A DNA stretch of 64,000 nucleotides from Mangrovimonas cancribranchiae (GTDB lineage Bacteria; Bacteroidota; Bacteroidia; Flavobacteriales; Flavobacteriaceae): positions 1,604,001 through 1,668,000 of the forward strand of contig NZ_CP136925.1 of the NCBI RefSeq assembly GCF_037126245.1, in the 5' to 3' direction. Below are positions 39,074 through 47,238 of the stretch, in pieces. The translations under genes were made by a program, and so were the position numbers. The notes beneath the pieces are model-generated. The model did no database searches. It was not told the origin of the DNA and worked only from the letters and a program-made list of their open reading frames with translations. Position 1 is the first letter of the stretch. Each line of letters begins with the position of its first letter.

Positions 39074-39150
39074 CAGTCAAAATTAAGATTTTAACATTTA
39101 GTCTCTGTAGCATTTAACCTTACATTAACAAAAATGTTAAATTTTGTGGA

Positions 39151-39741
39151 TTACCCTATTAAGTTAAGAATTTTAGAGTGGGTTTCGTGGACTTGTTCTC
39201 GTGTTTTTTCAAATGCTTTATTAACAATTACAAAATTGGAAAGCTTTATTTTTTTTTCGTCGCTCCATTGGTTCTCTACAATAGATTGCACTTTTTCTTT
39301 GGTGGTATTATCTCGTTTTAACACTCTTTCTACACGCATTGACAGTGGTGCGGTTACTGTTATAACATAATCGCATTGTTTATAGCTTCCAGACTCGAAT
39401 AAAATAGCAGCTTCTTTTAAAACGTATGGCGCTTGTTGCTTGTCTACCCAATTTTTAAAATGTTGAGCAACTCTAGGGTGCACAATCGCATTCATTTTTT
39501 TTAGCTTAGATTTATCATTAAATATTTCTTGTGATAAATATGCTTTATTTAGTTGACCTTCTTTGTACGCCTTTTCTCCAAATAACGCTATTAACTCTTG
39601 TTTAATAATTTTGGAATCATTCATTAAACGCTTAGCCTCGTCATCTGCAATATAAACTGGTATACCGTACTTTTCTTGAAAAATTTTAGCTACGGTTGTT
39701 TTTCCGCTTCCTATGCCTCCTGTTATTCCTACTATAATCAT
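39151..39741 (-). CDS. coaE: Dephospho-CoA kinase
   Basis: 196-residue P-loop kinase for the last step of coenzyme A synthesis. Features: VGITGGIGSGKTTVAKIF (residues 3-20), DDEAKRLM, and HPRVAQHF in the lid and substrate region. It is the third gene of a tight overlapping set (GT2, YbbR-like, coaE), each overlapping the next by 4 bases. The coaBC gene for earlier CoA steps is elsewhere in the window (49.8-51.0 kb). Confidence 0.96.
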   Translation of the reverse strand: MIIVGITGGIGSGKTTVAKIFQEKYGIPVYIADDEAKRLMNDSKIIKQELIALFGEKAYKEGQLNKAYLSQEIFNDKSKLKKMNAIVHPRVAQHFKNWVDKQQAPYVLKEAAILFESGSYKQCDYVITVTAPLSMRVERVLKRDNTTKEKVQSIVENQWSDEKKIKLSNFVIVNKAFEKTREQVHETHSKILNLIG

Positions 39742-40706
39742 TGTACTATAATAAAATCTATTTGTGCTTGATCTACCTTAACGTGTCTTACTTGTTTTGG
39801 TTTTCTGGTAACTTTGGGGGTTAATATGGTTTGGTTTTCATTAATTTGATTATAGTCGCAAACCACCAAAAAGTCTTTCGGTTTTATATCTTTAAAATGT
39901 GTTAAGCTCGTGTAATAAGATATATTCACTTTTTTTGGGAAGTATTTAAGTGTGATGTTTTCTGGAACATTAATAATACTTACGGGTACTTTTAAATGCC
40001 CTTCGGTAAACTTATCTACTTCTATATTAATATTTATCGTATTGTTCGAAAAAATTAAGTTTTCATTAGCGTTTTTAGGTAGCTTAAGCTTTACTTTTTT
40101 TTGTTGGGTATTTTTAACATCTAATAAAGTTACTGAATCTGTTTCGATGGCGTGTATTTTATCTACTAAAACTTGTGGACCAATAACTTTAATTGAATCT
40201 GGATCTAGAACAATAGGTTTAAATAAATCGTATCCAGGACTAAAACTAATATTTGAATTTAGTTTAACAGGAATCTTCTTTACTTCATTTTTATCAAAAC
40301 GAAATTTTAAAGTGTCTGGTGTTACATTTAACAGCTCTATATCTTTATCAAATTGTTGATTTAATTTTGAAAAAAAAGTTGATTTACTCCAAATATATAA
40401 ACTATCGGTTTGGGTTATGTCGTTTTTAAAATCTACAGTTACTTTTGGTCTTGACAAATAATATTGTAATAAATTAAAGCCATTAGTTTTTAATGTTATT
40501 TCCAGAGCATGTGAACTATCGTTAACAATTACATAGGCTTCCGGAACCTCTTTTTTAGTAATATTAAACGTTATTGTTTTGGTATAGGTATTAGACAACT
40601 TTAAAAGTAAAAGCGTAATAAAAGACAAGACTACAAACAGTAAAAACACATTAATGCGTTTACTCTTTATAGCAGAGATTAACTTTGTTCGTATTATTCT
40701 TATCAT
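39738..40706 (-). CDS. YbbR-like domain membrane protein
   Basis: 322 residues with one N-terminal membrane helix (about 19-38) and an extracytoplasmic region containing YbbR-like beta repeats (for example VTPDTLKFRFDKNEVKKIPVKLN and the LDPDSIKVIGPQ block). In other bacteria YbbR proteins associate with the CdaA c-di-AMP cyclase; no cyclase gene is adjacent here. The start overlaps the stop of the upstream glycosyltransferase gene by 4 bases, and its stop overlaps coaE. Function in Flavobacteriia is not known. Confidence 0.8.
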   Translation of the reverse strand: MIRIIRTKLISAIKSKRINVFLLFVVLSFITLLLLKLSNTYTKTITFNITKKEVPEAYVIVNDSSHALEITLKTNGFNLLQYYLSRPKVTVDFKNDITQTDSLYIWSKSTFFSKLNQQFDKDIELLNVTPDTLKFRFDKNEVKKIPVKLNSNISFSPGYDLFKPIVLDPDSIKVIGPQVLVDKIHAIETDSVTLLDVKNTQQKKVKLKLPKNANENLIFSNNTININIEVDKFTEGHLKVPVSIINVPENITLKYFPKKVNISYYTSLTHFKDIKPKDFLVVCDYNQINENQTILTPKVTRKPKQVRHVKVDQAQIDFIIVQ

Positions 40707-41710
40707 ACCTTAAAAAACAAATTAGGAAATATACGTTCTGGCGATTTAGAAAGTATGCCTACTAACCAAGTGGATTTTAAAAATCCTATCCCGTATCCGA
40801 AAAATTGAATACATATCGCAAACATAACTAAAATGGCTACCCCAATATGCTTTGTTTTAGCCAAAGCAAGCACAAAAGCGAGTGCAAAATAAAAACCATA
40901 CGCACTTAACGGAATATAACATTCAAAAAAAGTTAATATTATAGCTAACACCAGTCCTAGCATAAAACATGTAGGCAACCAATAGGTTAATTTGCTTGTT
41001 TCAGGATAACGCTTATTTAATATTGGTCTAACAAGGCCAAACTTATTGACTTGCTTATAAAACTTACGCCACGATATACGGCGTTTATGGTATACAAATG
41101 CTTCTGGGATTAATTTAGTATCAAAACCTAAACGCCAAAGTCTTATTGTTAAATCGGGATCTTCGCCAGGATGGATGTTTCCAAACCCTTTGGTTTTCAA
41201 AAACGCTTCTTTTGAGAGCCCCATATTAAAACTCCTAGGCTGAAATTTATTTACACTTCGTTTACTTCCTCTTATTCCTCCTGTAGTTATAAATGATGTC
41301 ATTGAAAAATCTATCGCTTTTTGAAGCTTAGAAAACGACTTATGTGCGGCATCTGGCCCACCAAAACAATGTACAAAATGGGTTTTTAAACTCTTATCTA
41401 CAGCGTTTAAATAGTGATTAGGTAAAATACAATCAGAATCTAAAATAATAAAATAATTCCCTTTAGCTTTTAACATACCATAATTTCTAGAATCGCCAGG
41501 ACCACTATTTGTCTTGTAATAGTAGGAGATATCTAAATGATTTTCATAAAGCTTAATAACAGAATCACTCTTATTATCAGAACCGTCTTCTACAATAACA
41601 ATTTCGAAAGGAATTTCAGTTTTAAAAGCGGTAAAACTCTCCAAAAGTTCTTTAATTTCCTCTGGCCTATTATAAACTGGTATAATAAAAGAATATGTGA
41701 TTTCTGACAT
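40703..41710 (-). CDS. Glycosyltransferase family 2
   Basis: 335-residue GT2 enzyme. N-terminal catalytic domain (about 5-230): SFIIPVYNRPEEI, VIVEDGSDN, LDSD (DXD-like) and GGxxxGxN-like region, GEDPDLTIRLWRLG. Two to four membrane segments in the last 90 residues (about 242-320). Likely adds sugars to a lipid or polymer at the cytoplasmic face; donor and acceptor unknown. First gene of the GT2-YbbR-coaE set. A TACCTTTG -7 box ends 5 bases before the ATG, suggesting a leaderless mRNA. Confidence 0.88.
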   Translation of the reverse strand: MSEITYSFIIPVYNRPEEIKELLESFTAFKTEIPFEIVIVEDGSDNKSDSVIKLYENHLDISYYYKTNSGPGDSRNYGMLKAKGNYFIILDSDCILPNHYLNAVDKSLKTHFVHCFGGPDAAHKSFSKLQKAIDFSMTSFITTGGIRGSKRSVNKFQPRSFNMGLSKEAFLKTKGFGNIHPGEDPDLTIRLWRLGFDTKLIPEAFVYHKRRISWRKFYKQVNKFGLVRPILNKRYPETSKLTYWLPTCFMLGLVLAIILTFFECYIPLSAYGFYFALAFVLALAKTKHIGVAILVMFAICIQFFGYGIGFLKSTWLVGILSKSPERIFPNLFFKV

Positions 41711-41765
41711 AAAAACAAAGGTAATTAAAGTAATAGTAATTTCTTCTACTAAACACTAATAAGCA

Positions 41766-41795
41766 TAAAAAAGCCACTCAGTACTGAGTGGCTTT
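41766..41795 (-). terminator. Terminator of first T9SS cargo gene
   Basis: Palindrome with 10-base perfect arms (41772-41781 and 41784-41793) around TA, followed on the minus strand by a T run. The same palindrome occurs after the second T9SS gene. Confidence 0.85.
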
Positions 41796-41892
41796 ATAAA
41801 ACTTATAGTTTCTTAAAATTATTTCTTAATAATTCTAATAGTTTCTGTTGTTCCGTTTACAGTTACCTTTACAAAGTAAGCACCAGCTTGTA
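41772..41892 (-). repeat. Duplicated 3' segment, copy A (partner 43775-43895)
   Basis: 121 bases covering the terminator palindrome and the end of the T9SS sorting domain match 43775-43895 with a single mismatch (41851 T against 43854 C), an offset of 2003 bases. Confidence 0.8.
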
Positions 41893-43585
41893 GTTCGCTC
41901 ATGTTTACATCGTTTGTTACTGTATTAGGCGCTGTTCTAATTACTTCCTGTCCTAACATATTATACACAGATACGTTGCTTATATTGCTTTGTGCTTTTA
42001 AGCTTAACATATTGTTTACTGGGTTAGGGTAATAGGTAAATAATGTACTTAACCCAAAGTCTTCTATAGACATTGTAGGGTCTGATAACGTTACATCAAA
42101 TGTACCTTCTTCCGAGCCATTGTTCCATAGTTGTAAATAGTATGTTTCTCCAGCAGTTAAACCTGTTAGAGATAAAGACACTTCATCTGCAGAACTACAA
42201 TCTTCCTCTCCTAAAGTACCACAAGCACCATTATACACTGCTACATGAGCTGCTGTTGCAGTTCCTAAAGTAGTTGCAATATCAACCTCTCCACTTGCTG
42301 GAGCTTCAAAAGTATACCAAATATCTGCAATACTACTAAAAGAATCGCAAGAGGTTTGTTCTGGATTAACAGAAGCACAAGTATTATCTACGGTATTAGC
42401 ATTACCATCTACAGCCATTGCTATGGCACTAGCACAATCTTGATTGGCTTGAGCTGGTGTACAAGACGCTTCGCAAGTAATTGTCATATCGAAAATCCCT
42501 GTACTAGTTGAATTCCAACCTTCAACTGCTATATAGTATGTTTGTGTACCATCGGCAGTAAAAGAACCATAAGATCTTGTTCCGCTTGTACATTCTACAT
42601 TGTTATCATCATTACCTCCTACTAATGTTAAATTTCCTGATGTCCCTGTGTATACTAAAAATGAGGTGTCATAATCTGAAGGACATAAATTGATTGTCAC
42701 GTCAGCAGCACCTTCTACACTACTATCGTAACTAAACCATACATTTGGAGCATCCATATCGGCACCAAAACCATCTGGTGCGTCATCTTCATCTAAGGTT
42801 GCAAGGTCGGTGCTTCCTGTATAATTACCACCACAAGTTACGGCTTGTGCATTAGCAAAATCATCGTTTGCTGGTGGTGGTGGTGTCGCCTCTGTTGTAA
42901 AGCTCCAAACATCGCATCCTGTTGCTTCTGTTGATACATTTACAGGAATAGCTGCCCAATAAATCGTTGTTTCATAAACATTAATAGTAACATCCATAGA
43001 AGTAGTTGTAACCGTTCCTATTAACCCAGGATTTGTCCCAAACTCATCATCATATTCATAAATATAATAAGCTGTTGGTGTTGGTCCTGTAGTAGGTGCC
43101 ATCCAAGATAAGGTTGTATTTCCTACAGTAACATCTGTAGCTCCTACAGCTGGGGTTGGAGTTGTTGCACAGTCAGGCTCTGCACCTGGTGCGCCATCAT
43201 TATTGGTAACTGAGGTCACGTGGCAACTAAAATCAGTCCCACAAGCAGCATCAGCAGCCCAATGCGCCTCAACATCTGTTGCAGTTGCTGTCCATGTTAA
43301 TGGTGAAGCACCATTAGCTAATACTGTAGCACCATCTGCTCCATCTATAATCGTAACATAACCACCATCAGCATCAAAAACGTATTCATCACCAATATTT
43401 AAGTTTTGTACAACTGAATACTCTCCAAAATAGTTACAACCACTTATTTCCTCTGCTGAACCATCATTGGTTAATATTACTGGATCAGCTGGATATTGAT
43501 TACCATCAAAATCGCATTGTGCCATACTCTGCCACGAAAAAGCAACACAACATAACACTAAAAAGCAAAACGTAATTTTTCTCAT
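41819..43585 (-). CDS. T9SS type A sorting-domain secreted protein (588 aa)
   Basis: Signal peptide (cleavage probably after Ala22, leaving Gln23), a middle of fibronectin-like and PPC-like beta domains (FANAQAVTCGGNYTGS block about residues 250-375; a second PPC-like block about 385-510), and a type A T9SS sorting domain at the end (FTYYPNPVNN, LSLKAQSNISNVSVYNMLGQEV, GAYFVKVTVNG, ending IRIIKK). The protein would cross the outer membrane through the T9SS and be released or anchored. Rich in Cys, Asp, Thr. Shares near-identical segments with the next gene upstream, indicating recent duplication or gene conversion. No catalytic domain seen. Confidence 0.88.
   Translation of the reverse strand: MRKITFCFLVLCCVAFSWQSMAQCDFDGNQYPADPVILTNDGSAEEISGCNYFGEYSVVQNLNIGDEYVFDADGGYVTIIDGADGATVLANGASPLTWTATATDVEAHWAADAACGTDFSCHVTSVTNNDGAPGAEPDCATTPTPAVGATDVTVGNTTLSWMAPTTGPTPTAYYIYEYDDEFGTNPGLIGTVTTTSMDVTINVYETTIYWAAIPVNVSTEATGCDVWSFTTEATPPPPANDDFANAQAVTCGGNYTGSTDLATLDEDDAPDGFGADMDAPNVWFSYDSSVEGAADVTINLCPSDYDTSFLVYTGTSGNLTLVGGNDDNNVECTSGTRSYGSFTADGTQTYYIAVEGWNSTSTGIFDMTITCEASCTPAQANQDCASAIAMAVDGNANTVDNTCASVNPEQTSCDSFSSIADIWYTFEAPASGEVDIATTLGTATAAHVAVYNGACGTLGEEDCSSADEVSLSLTGLTAGETYYLQLWNNGSEEGTFDVTLSDPTMSIEDFGLSTLFTYYPNPVNNMLSLKAQSNISNVSVYNMLGQEVIRTAPNTVTNDVNMSELQAGAYFVKVTVNGTTETIRIIKK
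42384..42480 (-). repeat. Duplicated internal segment, copy A (partner 44390-44486)
   Basis: 97 bases of the second PPC-like block match 44390-44486 with two mismatches, an offset of 2006 bases. The amino-acid sequence around CTPAQANQDCASAIAMAVDG is the same in both proteins. Confidence 0.75.
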
Positions 43586-43767
43586 AATTAATTGGTTTTA
43601 AGGTTAAAGAATTGATTAATTGATTTTAATTTAACAACAAAAAAAAAGCTATTAATTGTTTTTTAATAAAAATCGATAAGATACGTTTTTTTTCGACTAA
43701 AAACACAAATAACTAGTAAACAGAATATTACACACCTCTAACTGACTAGTCACTATACAGCATAATA

Positions 43768-43798
43768 TAAAAAAAGCCACTCAGTACTGAGTGGCTTT
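43768..43798 (-). terminator. Terminator of second T9SS cargo gene
   Basis: Same palindrome as at 41766-41795 (arms 43775-43784 and 43787-43796), followed on the minus strand by a T run. It lies between the two T9SS genes. Confidence 0.85.
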
Positions 43799-43821
43799 AT
43801 AAAACTTATAGTTTCTTAAAA

Positions 43822-46197
43822 TTATTTCTTAATAATTCTAATAGTTTCTGTTGCTCCGTTTACAGTTACCTTTACAAAGTAAGCACCAGCTTGTAATTCG
43901 CTCATGTTTACATCGTTTGATACTGTATTAGGTGCTGTTCTTATTACTTCTTGACCTAACATGTTATAAACAGATACGTTACTTATGTTGCTTTGTGCTT
44001 TTAAGCTTAACATATTGTTTACTGGGTTAGGGTAATATGTGAATAATGCGTCTGAGCTAAAGTTATCTACACTCATAGTAGGGTCTGATAACACTACATC
44101 AAATGTACCTTCTTCAGAGCCATTATTCCATAGTTGTAAATAGTATGTTTCTCCAGCAGTTAAGCCTGATAACGATACGCTAGCTTCAGCTGTACCATCA
44201 CTACAAGTTTCACCTACTAAAGCTCCACATGTACCACTATACACTGCTACATGAGCAGCTGTTGCTGTGCCTAATGTTGTTGTAATTTCAACTTCTTGAC
44301 TAGCAGGTACTTCAAAAGTATACCAAATATCTGCAATAGTTCCAAAAGTATCACAAGAGGTTTGTTCTGCATTTACAGAAGCACAAGTGTTATCTACGGT
44401 ATTTGTATTACCATCTACAGCCATTGCTATGGCACTAGCACAATCTTGATTGGCTTGAGCTGGTGTACAAGACGCTTCGCAAGTAACATCCATTGTATAA
44501 CTACCTGTACTTGTAGAACTATATCCATTTATAGTAATATAATATGTTTGGGTTCCATCGGCAGTAAAAGTTGCTTCAGATTGTAGCGAACAAAAATCAT
44601 CGTTTCCTGCTACAACTGTTAAATTGCCAGAGGTTCCTGTATAAATTAAAACAGCTGTATCGTATCCTGACCCACATAAGCTAACAGTAACATCGGCAGC
44701 ACCTTCAACACTACTATCATAACTATACCATACATTTGGTCCATCTAAATCTGCACCAAAACCATCTGGAGCATCATCTTCATCTAAGGTTGCTAATTGT
44801 GTACTTCCTGTGTAAGTACCACCACAAGTTACTGCTTCTGCATTGGCAAAATCATCGTTTGCTGGTGGGCAATCTGTTTGGGTGACTGCTGAACTAGTTA
44901 CTGTACAAGACCCATCATCGTTATCATCATCAATAGTAATTACAACATCTGTTCCATTAACATAAGGACCAAACTGTAAAGTTCCTACTGCAGATAAAGG
45001 CTGAGATGGGCTTCCTTGATCGTCTGAAACCGTTAAATCTGTAGCACTTCCCATATCTGTCACATCTACTTCTACATAAAAACCACCACTTGTGTCGCAA
45101 TCGCTAACCACATTAAAATCTGCTGTAACAGCCGTACAAGTATTTTCTGTAATATCTAATGTGTATGCCGTACTCTGAGGTGATGGGTAAGTAGAAATTA
45201 CAATATAATAAGTTGTTCCTGCAACTAAGCTAACCTCAGGAAGGCTTGGGTTTCCACCACTTTGAGTATCTGAATCAACACAAGTTACAAATGGACATTG
45301 TTCATATACAAATAAACCAACCCATGTACCTGTCCCAGATGTTGTCATATTTACTGACATATCTGTTGCTGGAGTAAAACTATACACTACATCATCTCCA
45401 TTAAGATAAGAGGATGAAGAACAAGCATCGTCTGCAGAACCATAGTCATCACCGTAATTAGAAGTATCATCTGTTGTTGAGTAAGGAAGTGATCCAACAA
45501 CAATTGAGTTTTCACACACTTCACCAGGAAGAGCACAGCCCGTTTCAAAATCTCCTAAAGGAAAATCGCAAGCTGAATCAGAGTGTTGTACGGTTAAGGT
45601 TACAGTATCTCCAATAGTATACGGCCCAGCTGTTACTGTTCCTGCAATAATTGGAAATGTATTAGTTCCATCTGAAACAAAAGTTCCATCTCCAACTGTA
45701 GAAACTACAACATCTACTGAAAATTCACTGTTTCCACAATCGTCAGCCACTGTAGAGCTATCTACAACAACTGGGGTACATGTTGGCGTTTCATAAGTAA
45801 CCTCTACATCTATAGTAATGGTTACATCATCACTCCAAGCATCGTCATCATGAGATGTAATCGTCAATGAGGTAAAACCTGTAATATCTGTGTTATTAAT
45901 TTCAGCAGCACAAACTGGAATAGCAGCTCCTCCATCAATAGATAGATCAAAGCCATACCAATCTGATGCATCAGTAGAACAATCAGCTGTCAAACTATCC
46001 GCTGCATCGACAAGCTGTAAGCTTTGAATTGTCTGTGAGTTATTACAAGTTAAATCAGCAGCATTAATTGTCAGAACTGTAGGACCATCATCTGTACCAG
46101 AAGCCGAAAATGTCTGCGTACATGTGGATTGCGCCATTCCCTGCCACGAAAAGGCTAGAGCAAAAAGCGCAAATAAATAAAATGTAATTTTTTTCAT
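43822..46197 (-). CDS. T9SS type A sorting-domain secreted protein (791 aa)
   Basis: Signal peptide ending at Ala22 with Gln23 at +1, several beta domains including a PPC-like block (CENSIVVGSLPYSTTDDTSNYGDDYG, about 225-350), then the same FANAEAVTCGGTYTGS and CTPAQANQDC blocks as the neighbour, and a type A T9SS sorting domain that is almost the same as the other protein's. Rich in Asp, Thr, Ser and Cys, typical of surface or secreted proteins. Function unknown; PPC domains often accompany proteases, but no protease domain is visible. It lies upstream of its shorter paralogue in the same direction with its own terminator. Confidence 0.88.
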   Translation of the reverse strand: MKKITFYLFALFALAFSWQGMAQSTCTQTFSASGTDDGPTVLTINAADLTCNNSQTIQSLQLVDAADSLTADCSTDASDWYGFDLSIDGGAAIPVCAAEINNTDITGFTSLTITSHDDDAWSDDVTITIDVEVTYETPTCTPVVVDSSTVADDCGNSEFSVDVVVSTVGDGTFVSDGTNTFPIIAGTVTAGPYTIGDTVTLTVQHSDSACDFPLGDFETGCALPGEVCENSIVVGSLPYSTTDDTSNYGDDYGSADDACSSSSYLNGDDVVYSFTPATDMSVNMTTSGTGTWVGLFVYEQCPFVTCVDSDTQSGGNPSLPEVSLVAGTTYYIVISTYPSPQSTAYTLDITENTCTAVTADFNVVSDCDTSGGFYVEVDVTDMGSATDLTVSDDQGSPSQPLSAVGTLQFGPYVNGTDVVITIDDDNDDGSCTVTSSAVTQTDCPPANDDFANAEAVTCGGTYTGSTQLATLDEDDAPDGFGADLDGPNVWYSYDSSVEGAADVTVSLCGSGYDTAVLIYTGTSGNLTVVAGNDDFCSLQSEATFTADGTQTYYITINGYSSTSTGSYTMDVTCEASCTPAQANQDCASAIAMAVDGNTNTVDNTCASVNAEQTSCDTFGTIADIWYTFEVPASQEVEITTTLGTATAAHVAVYSGTCGALVGETCSDGTAEASVSLSGLTAGETYYLQLWNNGSEEGTFDVVLSDPTMSVDNFSSDALFTYYPNPVNNMLSLKAQSNISNVSVYNMLGQEVIRTAPNTVSNDVNMSELQAGAYFVKVTVNGATETIRIIKK

Positions 46198-46326
46198 TTA
46201 GTTTTAGTTTTATCAGTTAATAATTAATTAATAGAGTGTTAAATTATTGATAATTTTAGATAAATTAACAAATACAAACGTCTTATCGATAAAATACATA
46301 TTTAATCGGTGAAAATACGGTAATAA

Positions 46327-46354
46327 AAAAAGGGAAACGTGACGTTTCCCTTTT
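46327..46354 (-). terminator. Terminator after fabI
   Basis: Near-perfect stem AAAGGGAAACGT / ACGTTTCCCTTT (about 46329-46353), followed on the minus strand by a T run. It closes the bamD-to-fabI gene cluster. Confidence 0.82.
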
Positions 46355-46378
46355 AATTTTTATGTAAAAAATATTTAA

Positions 46379-47197
46379 TTAAGCATCTTTTGTAAAGGCT
46401 TCCATAACCTCGTTACTTACACCTACATTAGAGAATCCACCATCGTGATACAAGTTTTGTAAGGTTACCATTTTGGTAAGATCGCTAAACATAGTTACTA
46501 TGTAATTGGCGCAATCCATTGCACTGGCATTTCCTAGTGGCGACATTTTATCGGCATAACTAATAAACCCATCAAATCCTTTTACACCTTGCCCTGCTGT
46601 TGTAGGTGTTGGTGATTGCGAAATAGTGTTTACGCGTACTTGTTTTTCTTTACCAAAAAAGTACCCAAAACTTCTGGCTATACTTTCTAATAGCGCTTTA
46701 TTATCGGCCATGTCGTTATAATCTGGAAAAACGCGTTGTGCTGCCATATAAGTTAAAGCTATAATGCTTCCCCAGCTGTTCATCGCATCTTTTTTGTATA
46801 GGGTTTGCATGACTTTATGAAAAGAGGTTGCCGACACATCGGTTCCTTTTTGGGTCCAGTCGTAATTTTGGTCGGTATAATGTCTGCCTTTTCTAACGTT
46901 AATAGACATCCCAATAGAGTGTAGTACAAAGTCTATTTTTCCGCCTAAAATCTCCATAGACTTTTCTACTAAATTCTCTAAGTCCTCTAACGATGTGGCA
47001 TCGGCAGGAATAACTTGCGCACCTGTTTGTTCTGCTAGTTTGTTTATTTGCCCCATGCGCATGGCTACAGGAGCGTTTGTTAATACAAACTCACCGCCTT
47101 CTTCATGTACGCGAAGTGCTGTTTTCCATGCGATAGAGTTTTCATCTAGTGCACCAAAAATGATTCCTTTCTTTCCTTTTAATAAATTATATGACAT
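46379..47197 (-). CDS. fabI: Enoyl-[acyl-carrier-protein] reductase FabI
   Basis: 272 residues from the ATG at 47197; an upstream start at 47230 would add a basic tail not seen in the family. NADH-dependent last step of fatty-acid elongation. Motifs: KGIIFGALDENSIAWK near the N-terminus, LHSIGMSINVRKG, ALTYMAAQRVFPDYNDMADNK with the catalytic Tyr-X6-Lys, and SQSPTPTTAG-KGFDGF substrate loop. A TATCTTTG box at 47228-47235 on its strand, within the end of recN, may give it a separate promoter although it lies in the same direction 41 bases after recN. Confidence 0.95.
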   Translation of the reverse strand: MSYNLLKGKKGIIFGALDENSIAWKTALRVHEEGGEFVLTNAPVAMRMGQINKLAEQTGAQVIPADATSLEDLENLVEKSMEILGGKIDFVLHSIGMSINVRKGRHYTDQNYDWTQKGTDVSATSFHKVMQTLYKKDAMNSWGSIIALTYMAAQRVFPDYNDMADNKALLESIARSFGYFFGKEKQVRVNTISQSPTPTTAGQGVKGFDGFISYADKMSPLGNASAMDCANYIVTMFSDLTKMVTLQNLYHDGGFSNVGVSNEVMEAFTKDA

Positions 47198-47238
47198 AGT
47201 CTTGTTGTTGATTCGTTGTTTAAATTTCAAAGATAGTA

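Noticed and set aside
39151-41710. The GT2-YbbR-coaE gene set as a polysaccharide or c-di-AMP operon
   Set aside because: Only one glycosyltransferase is present, no polymerase, flippase or cyclase gene is adjacent, and coaE is housekeeping. The tight overlaps reflect compact gene packing.
44296-44586. 96-residue ORF antisense to the second T9SS gene
   Set aside because: Low-complexity Ser/Ile/Cys composition produced by the Thr- and Asp-rich coding strand; no motif or start signal.
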